The notes: generated from the sequence alone by a model not told the origin. A DNA stretch of 34,759 nucleotides from CAVAVT01 sp963592185 (GCA_963592185.1 CAVAVT010000016.1:1-34759), one strand, 5' to 3'. Positions 8,373 to 16,963 are shown, counted from the first letter of the stretch. Program-made: numbers and translations.

Positions 8373-8401
8373 AATATGATTTATCGACATACAGATACCA
8401 A
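8373..8401 (-). promoter_or_regulatory. Possible ftsE promoter
   Basis: TTGGTA (8401-8396) and CATATT (8378-8373) are 17 bases apart on the minus strand in an AT-rich region before ftsE. Each matches four of six consensus bases. The leader to ATG 8316 would be about 50 bases. Confidence 0.4.
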
Positions 8402-8415
8402 CCTATATTTTAACA

Positions 8416-8442
8416 TAAAACACAGCTGTATGCAGTGTTTTA
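8416..8442. repeat. Inverted repeat upstream of the ftsE promoter
   Basis: The arms TAAAACAC and GTGTTTTA are perfect eight-base complements separated by 11 bases. The repeat lies just upstream of the proposed -35 box and just after the csaB terminator. There is no U-tract, so it is not a second terminator. A regulator binding site is one reading. Confidence 0.5.
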
Positions 8443-8448
8443 ATACAC

Positions 8449-8505
8449 GAAAAAAGCCCCGGGAACAGCCTTTCTCAATGTACAGCACAGCTATTCCCCA
8501 GGGCT
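8449..8505 (-). terminator. Terminator of the csaB operon
   Basis: On the minus strand, AGCCCTGGGGAATAGC and GCTGTTCCCGGGGCT form a long stem, and TTTTTTC follows. It lies 20 bases after the csaB stop codon. Confidence 0.85.
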
Positions 8506-8524
8506 ATATATTCATTTTTGATTG

Positions 8525-9634
8525 TCAGTCGTCCTTTTGCGTAAGTTCGCAGGCAAGCTCTGCATTTCTTGCTGCCATAACCCGGAGCCTGTTTAAAAGC
8601 TCGCCATTACGCTCCTTAAAGCCTTTTTTGTCATTCCATTTCCTGCTGACTTCAGCCATGAGATTCTCCAAAGTAATGCTCTTCAAATCTCCCACAGCCT
8701 TTTCTCCCACATACTCCAGGAATCTGTCAATCTTTGGATCATAGGAAACGCCTATCATTGGCACGCCCATAACACCGGCAAAAATCAGTGCGTGGAGCCT
8801 TATTCCTATTATCAGATCCATGTTTCCAACGATGGAAAGCAGCTCTCCGGTGGTATATTCGTCCCTAAGCACAGTTACTGGAAGCTTTGTACGGCCCTTT
8901 GTCATTTCCGCAATTGTCTCAGAGGTTTTAATATCATCAGGATACTGCATGGGCATGAACACAACCCTTGCATCGAAATCCCGGTCAATTGCCACTGCAG
9001 CCTCAGCCAAAACCTCTTTGTAATGATGCCATCCACACCACTCACGGACAGAGATTCCCACAACAGGTTTCGCTCCTTCAGCATGATAACGCTTCAGGAT
9101 TCCTCTGCCGATGCCCTTGTCCACAGGGTGAATGGCAAGCACCGGATCCGCCGTTGCCTCAATTGGAGGTCTAGTTATGTGCAGCCTTTCCAGCTCGCCT
9201 ATGGAGCCTTGGTCACGCACGGTAATATACTGCACACGGTTTCCAATCCAGCTCATAACCCAGCGGGCAATACTGCCACGTATAGGACCGATTCCCTGGG
9301 CATAAAGCATTACAGGGGTTCCAGCAAGAATCGCAAGGAAAATCACACCCATGTAATAATACAGGCTTCTGCGGCTGGTGACATTCTGCAGGAGGCTTCC
9401 TCCGCCAGAAATCAGGAGATCTGAACTTCTAAGGGCAGACCATATTCCTGGCACATCCAGCCAGCCAATGGTGTCAACACCATGTCTTTCCCTTGTGTCC
9501 TTCGGATTGCCGGAGATTACGGTTATATTCACTTTAGGGTCTAAATCGGATAAGACTTCTATCATAGCTGCCAGCATAGCTTCGTCGCCGGCGTTTTTTG
9601 AGCCGTAATATCCGGAAATCACAAGCTTACTCAT
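8525..9634 (-). CDS. csaB: Polysaccharide pyruvyl transferase CsaB
   Basis: A 369-residue enzyme of the CsaB/WcaK pyruvyltransferase family. It opens with the Rossmann-like pattern ISGYYGSKNAGDEAML. Also present are SGGGSLLQN, MLYAQGIGPI and, near the C-terminus, IGIRLHALIFAGVMGVP, where Arg and His are the expected ligands. CsaB transfers a pyruvyl ketal from phosphoenolpyruvate to a cell-wall polysaccharide, which in Bacillus lets SLH-domain surface proteins bind. Its start overlaps the end of the DUF5693 gene by eight bases, as expected for coupled translation. In diderm Negativicutes the acceptor polymer is uncertain, since SLH proteins there are known to bind polyamine-modified peptidoglycan. 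Confidence 0.92.
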   Translation of the reverse strand: MSKLVISGYYGSKNAGDEAMLAAMIEVLSDLDPKVNITVISGNPKDTRERHGVDTIGWLDVPGIWSALRSSDLLISGGGSLLQNVTSRRSLYYYMGVIFLAILAGTPVMLYAQGIGPIRGSIARWVMSWIGNRVQYITVRDQGSIGELERLHITRPPIEATADPVLAIHPVDKGIGRGILKRYHAEGAKPVVGISVREWCGWHHYKEVLAEAAVAIDRDFDARVVFMPMQYPDDIKTSETIAEMTKGRTKLPVTVLRDEYTTGELLSIVGNMDLIIGIRLHALIFAGVMGVPMIGVSYDPKIDRFLEYVGEKAVGDLKSITLENLMAEVSRKWNDKKGFKERNGELLNRLRVMAARNAELACELTQKDD

Positions 9635-11687
9635 TCTGAGAGTTACGCTCCTTTGCTAAGGCAATCACAGTCTGCCACAAATGAATGGCAGCCATAGCTA
9701 TTGCACCGACACCGGCTCCCAAAAGGATTCCTCCGATGCCGCGCATAAACGACATAAACACAGGTGTACGCATGTGTGCAAAGGTTTCAACCATAGAGCC
9801 CTGTCCAATGGTAGCAACAATAACCAGCAGGAAAAGGACCATTGTAGGCCACTTTTTCCACCATGCCATTGCAGCCAGCATGAAGGCTGGATGCCCTATT
9901 AAAAGTTCCTTTGAACGTGGACGGGCATAAAAAGCCCTCTCCAAAAATGCACGGAATTTTAATTCAAGCCCGGAAACAGGCATACCGGAGGTATGTCCGG
10001 AGCGTGCAACGAAAACAACAGCCGCAACCAGCGCAAGGAAAATCAGCAACAGTGTCTTAATCCTTACTGGCATGTCCAAAATTCGCTTAAGCTGCTCCAT
10101 AACCCCTTCAGTGTCATCCATTTTTCCATCAAAAACATCGAATCTCTGAAGGAATGCAATGGCAACAAGCAGCAGAGGCAGTACAAAGGTCAGCTTAATT
10201 CCACGGAAAATATCGATTTCCAGCAAATATCTGGTATCCGCCAGTGAGCCGGAAAGATATGCTGCTCCCACGTAGGACATAATTCCGCAGACAAAAAGTG
10301 CCACAGCGCCGGTACCAATCATCTTAATGAGAGATGCCTTGGCATCAGCGGTTATATTGCGGATTCGATCCAGCTGCCAGATGACAGCCAGAGCCGGGAA
10401 TATATTTGCACTGGCAAGGGATGCCGCAAGACGAATCTTGCTTCCGCTTCCCATGAGCACAGGCACAGCGGCACATGCCGCAAACACAGCAAAGAGAATA
10501 ATCTGCAGCTTAGCTCTGCGGTTAAGTGCAGGAATTATCAAAGAAAGATACAGAACCACGGCAGCAGCCACACCTGCCATAACCAAAGCACGGAGCACCT
10601 TGGAAGGCATAAACATTGGGAATGTATCTGCCGGACCTGTCTTAAAGCCCTTCTCCACCAAAATATCATGGGTATCCTTGAAATATTTCATGTTGGTTTC
10701 AAGAAGTGTCATGTTTGGTGAGGGCTTGTCGTAGATTTTCAGCAGGTCAATACGAATATTTCTTTCCTGATCAGTATTGGCCCAGCGTTCAACTATATCA
10801 GCAAGCTTAAGCTTTGGCTGTTCTGCCTTAGGTACAGAATAAAGACGGGCTGTCCTATAGTCAAGACCTGTTGCCAAATCCATCAGACCATCCTGAGGAT
10901 AGAACTGAAGCTGGGTGGTTCCCTCAATAAGACCAAGGGTAAGATTTCGTGCATTCATCTCTTTGGTGGTAGTCTCCAAAGCCTTGCTGGCGCCTAAAAC
11001 CTGTGGGCCGGAAAATACCACTTCTGAAATTTTTACACCGTCAAGACGGCTGAATACATGGCGAACCTGTTCATCTGTGCAGTTCTGGTAGTTTGTGGGA
11101 CGTGCAAGGACATAAAAGCCAGCATCATTGACAGCCTTCATTTCATCTGTAGGCATACCAAGATCCATTTTTTCAAAGGCCTCGTAATTTGCAAGAACCT
11201 CCAGAACCTCGCTGCCGCCCACCTGTATTGAGCGCACCCGGTCCTCGCCAAGGCGCATGATAAGGTCTTCCTTTGTTTCACGGAATGTAAGCTCATCCCG
11301 TCCGGTAACATATATCTTTGTTCCCTGTATGGTTCCATTCTCCACAAGAGCACGCCATGCAGGGTCCGTCATGGAGCCATTCTGGTAACTTTCCAGCAGC
11401 TGGCTTCCGTTGACAGCAATGGATTTTCCGCTTACATTCAGCTTTTTAAATGTGCGGTCATACACAGCCAATGAGGTTATACCGGCATCCTTTGCCTGGG
11501 CAAGCACGTCCTCAACGGGCATACCCTCAATTTCAGCCAGCTTCACCAAATCCTCATAATCCACCGCCAAATCCACAGTGGCATTCTGCTGTTCCACCTG
11601 ATAGCGCTGCATATTGATTGCCATTGCAGCCACAAGGCCAACAAATATAAACAATATAAGGAGCTTATTATATTTAAAATCCTTCAT
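9627..11687 (-). CDS. DUF5693 family multi-pass membrane protein
   Basis: A 686-residue membrane protein with one N-terminal membrane helix (about residues 8-25), a large extracytoplasmic domain (about 30-365) and about eight hydrophobic helices in the C-terminal half. It resembles the DUF5693 family by layout and by opening motifs such as VDLAVDYEDLVKLAEIEGMP. No enzymatic residues are known for this family. It lies between a DUF2993 gene and csaB, overlapping csaB by eight bases. A role in making or moving the polymer that CsaB modifies is therefore a reasonable inference. AGGA is nine bases before ATG 11687. Confidence 0.75.
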   Translation of the reverse strand: MKDFKYNKLLILFIFVGLVAAMAINMQRYQVEQQNATVDLAVDYEDLVKLAEIEGMPVEDVLAQAKDAGITSLAVYDRTFKKLNVSGKSIAVNGSQLLESYQNGSMTDPAWRALVENGTIQGTKIYVTGRDELTFRETKEDLIMRLGEDRVRSIQVGGSEVLEVLANYEAFEKMDLGMPTDEMKAVNDAGFYVLARPTNYQNCTDEQVRHVFSRLDGVKISEVVFSGPQVLGASKALETTTKEMNARNLTLGLIEGTTQLQFYPQDGLMDLATGLDYRTARLYSVPKAEQPKLKLADIVERWANTDQERNIRIDLLKIYDKPSPNMTLLETNMKYFKDTHDILVEKGFKTGPADTFPMFMPSKVLRALVMAGVAAAVVLYLSLIIPALNRRAKLQIILFAVFAACAAVPVLMGSGSKIRLAASLASANIFPALAVIWQLDRIRNITADAKASLIKMIGTGAVALFVCGIMSYVGAAYLSGSLADTRYLLEIDIFRGIKLTFVLPLLLVAIAFLQRFDVFDGKMDDTEGVMEQLKRILDMPVRIKTLLLIFLALVAAVVFVARSGHTSGMPVSGLELKFRAFLERAFYARPRSKELLIGHPAFMLAAMAWWKKWPTMVLFLLVIVATIGQGSMVETFAHMRTPVFMSFMRGIGGILLGAGVGAIAMAAIHLWQTVIALAKERNSQNE

Positions 11688-11698
11688 TATTTTCCATC

Positions 11699-12418
11699 CT
11701 ATCTGTTATGACGGCTTGCTGTAAGAATTACCTTGCCATCCATCTGCTCGACCCTGTCGTACTCCGCTTCAAATGGAAGCTGTCTCAAATTGAGGACTAC
11801 AATATCTCCGAAGAAATTTCCCACTGCAGCATGTCCGAAAATAGCATTCCGGATGTCCAGCTTGGTCATTTTGAAGAAAACTGAACCATCCTGTTCAAAA
11901 AATACACCCTCAAGACTCAGGTCCGCCATCTGGCCCATAATCTTCACCTTGCCGGTGGCTGTTACGCTTTCAGGTGTCATTTTTACCTGAATATCCTTTA
12001 TCTTGTCCACTTTTTGCTGTAAAAAGCCAGCAAGATTTTCCTCGGTGATTTCTCCAGTGAGAACCAGCTTGTCAGCCCCAGTTATAAACCGCTCCGGCTG
12101 GCTGCCATCTTCGTTGTTTCCATTGTAGGAAATCAGGTTCAATATATTGACCTGAAGACCTTCCCCGGAAAGATGGAGCTTAGAAACACGAATATTTCCC
12201 AGCTGGGCATTTTCGGCGTTTATTTCCGCCGAATCCACATATCCCAAAGCCATCTTAAGTGCAGGAACAGTGCTGAAGCCAACCTCTACCCGGTCAGCCT
12301 TGGAAGCTTCCTGCAGTCTGCTTTCAGCGGTCTTTTCAAGAAGCCCTGGCAGCAGACATTGGCTAAACACGATTAATATTATGATGATTATCGAAAAAAT
12401 AGTCAATACCCTGCGCAT
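11699..12418 (-). CDS. DUF2993 (LmeA-like) exported lipid-binding protein
   Basis: This 239-residue protein has an N-terminal membrane or signal segment (about residues 4-22, rich in Ile/Leu). A body with alternating beta patterns (for example VEVGFSTVPALKMALGYVDS) matches the DUF2993/LmeA phospholipid-binding fold. The ATG at 12418 has GGAGG five bases upstream; a TTG five codons earlier would place that site inside the gene. It is the first gene of the DUF2993-DUF5693-csaB operon, starting 14 bases after the prfB hairpin, so some read-through from secA-prfB is possible. An envelope role is likely; the ligand is unknown. Confidence 0.72.
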   Translation of the reverse strand: MRRVLTIFSIIIIILIVFSQCLLPGLLEKTAESRLQEASKADRVEVGFSTVPALKMALGYVDSAEINAENAQLGNIRVSKLHLSGEGLQVNILNLISYNGNNEDGSQPERFITGADKLVLTGEITEENLAGFLQQKVDKIKDIQVKMTPESVTATGKVKIMGQMADLSLEGVFFEQDGSVFFKMTKLDIRNAIFGHAAVGNFFGDIVVLNLRQLPFEAEYDRVEQMDGKVILTASRHNR

Positions 12419-12431
12419 TGGTTCCTCCGTC

Positions 12432-12466
12432 AAAAGGACGAGAGTGCAAAAACACCCTCGTCAGCC
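12432..12466 (-). terminator. Hairpin after prfB, probable weak terminator
   Basis: On the minus strand GACGAGGGTG pairs with CACTCTCGTC, including G-U pairs that exist only in minus-strand RNA. The loop is T-rich and CTTTTG follows. The U-tract is short, so part of the transcript may continue into the DUF2993 gene that starts 14 bases later. Confidence 0.65.
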
Positions 12467-12474
12467 TTTTAAAA

Positions 12475-13582
12475 TCACAATTCGTGGTTTGCCTTGGCAC
12501 GAAGATATGCCTCGATGAACGGATCAAGCTCGCCGTCCATTACAGCCTGGACATTACCAGTTTCCTGTCCCGTTCTATGGTCCTTAACCATGGTGTAGGG
12601 ATGGAATACGTAGGAACGTATCTGGCTGCCCCATTCTATCTTCTGCTGGTCCCCTTCAAGGGCACGCTTTTCTTCCTCACGTTTCTCCAGCTCAAGCTCA
12701 AAGAGCTTTGCACGGAGCATTTTCATACACTGCTCACGGTTCTGAAGCTGTGAACGCTCATTCTGGCACTGAACAACAATACCGGTAGGCATGTGTGTCA
12801 TGCGCACAGCGGAAGAAGTCTTGTTGATGTGCTGTCCGCCAGCACCGCTGGAACGGTAGGTATCCACACGGACATCGTCCATATTGATATCAACCTCCAC
12901 CGCATCATCTAGCTCTGGCATGATTTCACATGCGGAAAATGATGTATGGCGTCTTGCAGCGGCATCAAATGGGGAAATACGTACCAGACGGTGTACTCCC
13001 TTTTCAGAACGAAGATAGCCGTAAGCATTGTGTCCCTTTATAAAGAGGGTTACAGACTTCACACCGGCCTCATCTCCTGGCTGCAGGTCCACAGTATCCA
13101 CGGTAAAGCCATGGCGTTCAGCCCAGCGGCCGTACATGCGGAGAAGCATCTGGGTCCAGTCCTGTGCCTCGGTTCCGCCAGCACCGGCGTGAAGTGTAAG
13201 TATTGCATCATTTCCGTCATATTCGCCAGAAAGCATTACCTCAAGCTCCAGTGCCTTAAGACCTTCGGTGATAACAGCGATTTCGGACTTTACCTCTTCC
13301 TCCATGCTGTCATCGCCCTCTTCCATTCCCATTTCCCAGAGGGTTTCCATGTCCTCGGTCTTTGAAACCAAGGACTTGTATTTATCAACACTTATTTTGA
13401 CGTCATTAAGCTCTTTATTGATTTTTTGAGCCTCTTCTGCATCATCCCAGAAGCTTGGCTCTCCCATCTTATATTCAAGCTCAGCTATTTTTTCCTCTTT
13501 CCGAGGGACGTCAAAGTGAATTCCCCATTTCGTTCAGCTTTTCTTTGAGAGCTGTTATTTCAGGCTTCAAATCTTCCAGCAT
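12475..13582 (-). CDS. prfB: Peptide chain release factor 2, with programmed +1 frameshift
   Basis: RF2 ends translation at UGA and UAA. The gene is in two frames: 23 codons from ATG 13582 to CTT 13514, then an in-frame TGA, then 345 codons in the +1 frame from GAC 13512. The full product is 368 residues, close to E. coli RF2 (365). The tripeptide SPF (VRISPFDAA), which reads the stop codon, and the catalytic GGQ (GAGGQHINKT) are intact. The N-terminus reads MLEDLKPEITALKEKLNEMG. It lies 50 bases after secA with no terminator between them, so the two are probably co-transcribed. Reading only the long frame would wrongly start it at 13467. Confidence 0.96.
13510..13526 (-). promoter_or_regulatory. 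Autoregulatory +1 frameshift site of prfB
   Basis: The slippery CTT followed by TGA and C (CTTTGAC, 13516-13510) is the conserved RF2 shift site. When RF2 is scarce the ribosome slips one base and finishes the protein. A GGGG block at 13526-13523 may act as the internal Shine-Dalgarno stimulator. It is six bases from CTT, whereas E. coli has AGGGGG three bases away. Confidence 0.92.
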
Positions 13583-13632
13583 TACGTCACTTCCTTACAT
13601 AAAACGAGTTATTTATTAAATATAATTAGCTA

Positions 13633-16161
13633 TTACTTATTTGCTCCGCAGCAGTTTTTATACTTCTTTCCGCTTCCGCAGGGGCAGGGATCGTTGCGGC
13701 CAATCTTTTCCCCATCGTTGCGGACAGGAGTCTTCTTAGACTCTGCAGCACTTACATCATCACCGTGGGATGCCTGTGCTGTTGCAAGTCTGTCCTCAGG
13801 CTGCGGAGTGGTAACGATGCTTACACGGAACATGAGCTTTGCGATATCATCCTGGATACCGGAAATCATTTCCTCAAACATATTGAAGGCTTCAATCTTG
13901 TACTCAACAAGCGGATTGCGCTGTCCATAAGCACGGAGGCCGATACCTTCTCTGAGGAGATCCATGCGGTCAAGATGCTCCATCCAGTGATTGTCAACAA
14001 CACGGAGCATAACAACCTTCTCCAGCTCACGCATATTCTCTTCGCCGAAGAGAAGCTCACGCTGATGGTATGCTTCCTCAGCAACAGCCTTCAAGGTATC
14101 CTCTACCTCGTCACGGCTCAATGCCTCAAGCTCGTCCTTCTTCAGACGGCCCTCTGGAGCGTAGGTCTGCTCAGCATCCTGAATGAGATCATCCAGTGAC
14201 CACTCCTCAGGATAAAGCTTTTCATTGCAGTACTGGTTCATTTCTGCAGCAATGATTTCATGAATCATGCCAAGAACATTGTCACGGAGGTTGTCCCCCA
14301 TGAGAACCTTGCGGCGCTGGCTGTAAATAACCTCACGCTGCTGATTCATAACATCGTCATATTCAAGGACGTGTTTACGGGTATCAAAGTTTCTAGCCTC
14401 AACCTTCTTCTGGGCACGCTCAATGGAACGGGTTATGAGCTTATGCTCAATTGGGTCATCCTCGCCCATTCCCAGCTTGTCCATAATGGAGGCAATGTTG
14501 TCGGAGGCAAACAGTCTCAGAAGGTCATCCTCCAGAGACAGGAAAAATCTTGAAGAACCCGGATCTCCCTGACGGCCTGCACGGCCACGGAGCTGGTTAT
14601 CGATACGGCGGGATTCATGACGCTCGGTACCTACGATTGCAAGGCCTCCAAGCTCCTTTACCCCCTCGCCGAGGCTGATATCTGTACCACGGCCTGCCAT
14701 GTTGGTTGCGATGGTTACAGCACCCATCTGACCGGCACCGGCGATTATCTCAGCTTCCATTTCATGGAATTTTGCATTCAATACGCTGTGCTCAATACCA
14801 CGCTTCTTCAGCAATGCGCTGAGCTGCTCGGACTGAACAACGGAAGTGGTACCGATAAGCACCGGCTGGCCCTTCTTGTGAAGCTCCTCAACCTCGTTGG
14901 CAACAGCCTTGTACTTCGCACGCTTGGTCTTATAGATAACGTCAGGCTTGTCCACACGCTGTACAGGTCTGTTGGTAGGAACAACGATTACTTCCAGCTT
15001 GTAAATATTGCGGAACTCGTCTTCCTCTGTCTTTGCTGTACCAGTCATGCCGCCCAGCTTGTCATACATACGGAAGTAGTTCTGGAAAGTGATGCTTGCA
15101 AGGGTCTGGGACTCACGCTGAATCCTTACGCCCTCTTTTGCCTCAATTGCCTGATGAAGACCATCGGAATAACGTCTGCCCTGCATGAGACGGCCGGTAA
15201 ACTCATCGATTATGATAATTTCCCCGTCCTTAACAAGGTAATCCCTGTCACGCTTCATGAGAGCCTTTGCACGGAGTGCAGCGGTGAAGCAGTGGGAATA
15301 CTCAAGATTCTCAGGAGCATACATATTTTTTATGCCAAGGGCACGCTCAACCTTTGCCACGGTACCCTCATTTGGAGCAACTGTCTTCTGCTTTTCATCT
15401 ACCTTGTAGTCCACATCTTCCTTCAGCGGAGCTACAGCCTTTGCCATAAGGGCATATACATCGGTGGACTTGGAACCAGGTCCGGAAATAATCAGCGGTG
15501 TACGTGCCTCATCGATAAGGATACTGTCCACCTCATCCACGATGGCGTAGTTCAGCTCACGCTGTACCATCTGGTCCGGGGAAATAACCATGTTATCTCT
15601 CAGATAGTCAAAGCCATACTCGTTGTTTGTACCGAAGGTAATGTCGCAACTGTAGGCGTACTTGCGCTCTGGGAAGTCCATGTCGTGCTTTATAAGTCCT
15701 ACAGAAAGTCCAAGGTAGTTGTACAGACGGCCCATCCACTCGCTATCACGCTTTGCCAGATAGTCGTTGACAGTAACCATGTGTACGCCCTTGCCAGTCA
15801 GTGCATTCAGATATACAGGCAGAGTTGCAACCAAGGTCTTGCCTTCACCGGTTTTCATCTCTGCAATACGTCCCTCATGCAGGCACATACCGCCGATCAT
15901 CTGAACGTCATAATGACGGAGGCCGAGCACACGTCTGGATGCCTCACGGACAACAGCAAATGCCTCTGGCAGAATATCATCCAGAGTCTCGCCGTTTGCC
16001 AGTCTCTCCTTGAACTTATCTGTATGTCCAGAAAGAGAGCTGTCTGTAAGGTTTTGAAGATCTCCCTCCAGGGCATTTATCTTTTCAACAATTCCACGAT
16101 AGCGTGCAATTTCTCTATCATTATTGTCTCCAAGGAACCTCTTAATGAATCCCAGCAACAA
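13633..16161 (-). CDS. secA: Protein translocase ATPase SecA
   Basis: This 842-residue ATPase drives proteins through SecYEG. Walker A is MKTGEGKT (about 102-109), Walker B reads VDEVDSILIDEART, and the preprotein cross-linking, scaffold and helical-wing regions follow in the usual order. The C-terminus carries a SEC-C zinc motif (GRNDPCPCGSGKKYKNCC). The start codon appears to be TTG at 16161: the encoded N-terminus MLLGFIKRFLGDNNDREI matches SecA proteins, no ATG fits, and GAGGAG lies six bases upstream. A strong promoter at 16233-16261 and an inverted repeat in the leader precede it. The order hpf-secA-prfB is common in Firmicutes. Confidence 0.97.
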   Translation of the reverse strand: MLLGFIKRFLGDNNDREIARYRGIVEKINALEGDLQNLTDSSLSGHTDKFKERLANGETLDDILPEAFAVVREASRRVLGLRHYDVQMIGGMCLHEGRIAEMKTGEGKTLVATLPVYLNALTGKGVHMVTVNDYLAKRDSEWMGRLYNYLGLSVGLIKHDMDFPERKYAYSCDITFGTNNEYGFDYLRDNMVISPDQMVQRELNYAIVDEVDSILIDEARTPLIISGPGSKSTDVYALMAKAVAPLKEDVDYKVDEKQKTVAPNEGTVAKVERALGIKNMYAPENLEYSHCFTAALRAKALMKRDRDYLVKDGEIIIIDEFTGRLMQGRRYSDGLHQAIEAKEGVRIQRESQTLASITFQNYFRMYDKLGGMTGTAKTEEDEFRNIYKLEVIVVPTNRPVQRVDKPDVIYKTKRAKYKAVANEVEELHKKGQPVLIGTTSVVQSEQLSALLKKRGIEHSVLNAKFHEMEAEIIAGAGQMGAVTIATNMAGRGTDISLGEGVKELGGLAIVGTERHESRRIDNQLRGRAGRQGDPGSSRFFLSLEDDLLRLFASDNIASIMDKLGMGEDDPIEHKLITRSIERAQKKVEARNFDTRKHVLEYDDVMNQQREVIYSQRRKVLMGDNLRDNVLGMIHEIIAAEMNQYCNEKLYPEEWSLDDLIQDAEQTYAPEGRLKKDELEALSRDEVEDTLKAVAEEAYHQRELLFGEENMRELEKVVMLRVVDNHWMEHLDRMDLLREGIGLRAYGQRNPLVEYKIEAFNMFEEMISGIQDDIAKLMFRVSIVTTPQPEDRLATAQASHGDDVSAAESKKTPVRNDGEKIGRNDPCPCGSGKKYKNCCGANK

Positions 16162-16184
16162 AATCCACTCCTCTATTTCTCAAT

Positions 16185-16209
16185 TTTTGTACCTCAAAAG
16201 AGTACAAAA
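16185..16209 (-). repeat. Inverted repeat in the secA mRNA leader
   Basis: TTTTGTAC and GTACAAAA are perfect eight-base arms around a nine-base centre. The element lies between the secA promoter and its ribosome binding site (16173-16168), 11 bases before that site. It could form an RNA hairpin or be a protein-binding operator. There is no U-tract after it. Confidence 0.55.
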
Positions 16210-16232
16210 CTACATACTAAATCCAATTTACA

Positions 16233-16261
16233 ATTTTATCAGACTGGCGTTTATAAGTCAA
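16233..16261 (-). promoter_or_regulatory. secA promoter
   Basis: TTGACT (16261-16256) and TAAAAT (16238-16233) are exactly 17 bases apart on the minus strand, with a TG one base before the -10 box (extended -10). It lies between the hpf terminator and secA and gives a leader of about 65 bases. Confidence 0.8.
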
Positions 16262-16274
16262 AAAAACTTGCCAG

Positions 16275-16312
16275 CAAAAGAAAAGGGCTGCCACGCCTCA
16301 AGCATGACAGCC
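16275..16312 (-). terminator. Terminator of hpf
   Basis: On the minus strand GGCTGTCATGC pairs with GCGTGGCAGCC around a TTGA loop, followed by CTTTTCTTTTG. Two pairs are G-U only in this orientation. It begins about 40 bases after the hpf stop codon. Confidence 0.85.
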
Positions 16313-16354
16313 AAGTTCCGCTCTTAAATTATCTATAGAACACTTTTGGGGAAA

Positions 16355-16900
16355 TCAGTTTCCACCAGTCTCAATAACTGCGTAGTCTCCATCCTTGCGG
16401 CGGTATACTACACAAATCTCCTCTGTCTGACCATCACGGAATACAAAGAAGTCATGATTCAGGAGGTTCATCTCCATGATTGCTTCCTGTACATCCATCG
16501 GCTTAACATTGAAGTGCTTAGTCTTAACCAGCGGATAATCATCATCCACAGCCTTAGCGCTTGCCAAGGTATCAGCTACAGCCTCAGCCTTGAAACCGCC
16601 GCTCCGGAAACGCTTTGCCAGCTTGGTCTTATGCTTGTGAATCTGTCTCTCCAGTTTCTCTACCACAAGATCTATAGAGGAGTACATATCAGATGTGGAC
16701 TCCTCGCCACGAAGCAGCAGGCTGCTGTTTACTGGCACAGTTACCTCAACTATATGTCTTTCCTTAGAAACGGTAAGGAGTACAGATATTTCTCCAACCG
16801 AGTCAAAGTACTTTGTAACTTTGCCTACACGCTTCTCGACATATTCTCTGAGAGCAGGTGTGATTTCTACATTCTTGCCTCTAATAGTGAATGTTGCCAT
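16355..16900 (-). CDS. hpf: Ribosome hibernation promoting factor, long form
   Basis: This 181-residue protein dimerises 70S ribosomes into inactive 100S particles when growth slows. The N-terminal S30AE domain (about 1-105) begins ATFTIRGKNVEITPALREYVEKR. A linker joins it to the C-terminal dimerisation domain (about 125-181, VKTKHFNVKPMDVQEAIMEM). The long form is typical of Firmicutes. ATG 16900 has GGGG nine bases upstream; an in-frame ATG three codons earlier abuts that site. A sigma-H-like promoter lies 35-63 bases upstream, which fits stationary-phase induction as known for B. subtilis. Confidence 0.95.
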   Translation of the reverse strand: MATFTIRGKNVEITPALREYVEKRVGKVTKYFDSVGEISVLLTVSKERHIVEVTVPVNSSLLLRGEESTSDMYSSIDLVVEKLERQIHKHKTKLAKRFRSGGFKAEAVADTLASAKAVDDDYPLVKTKHFNVKPMDVQEAIMEMNLLNHDFFVFRDGQTEEICVVYRRKDGDYAVIETGGN

Positions 16901-16934
16901 ATGACACATCCCCTTTCATTTTCTATATTTATTT

Positions 16935-16963
16935 ATATTCGCTAAAGCTGTATAAATCCCTTC
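16935..16963 (-). promoter_or_regulatory. Sigma-H-like promoter of hpf
   Basis: The minus strand reads GAAGGGATT, 11 bases, then AGCGAATAT. The sigma-H consensus is RNAGGAWWW and RNNGAATWW at 11-12 bases, so only one consensus position (A to G in the -35) differs. The start would lie about 30 bases before ATG 16900. A separate TTGACA at 16994-16989 lacks a convincing partner at 17 bases. Confidence 0.6.

Noticed and set aside
13467..13582. Stop codon near the start of prfB as a sign of a broken gene
   Set aside because: The CTTTGAC context and the clean continuation in the +1 frame are the known RF2 autoregulatory frameshift, so the gene is intact.
14617..16338. Plus-strand open frame of 573 codons
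   Set aside because: It lies opposite secA, is rich in Cys/His/Leu as expected of antisense frames, has no family motif, and runs through the secA promoter and start.
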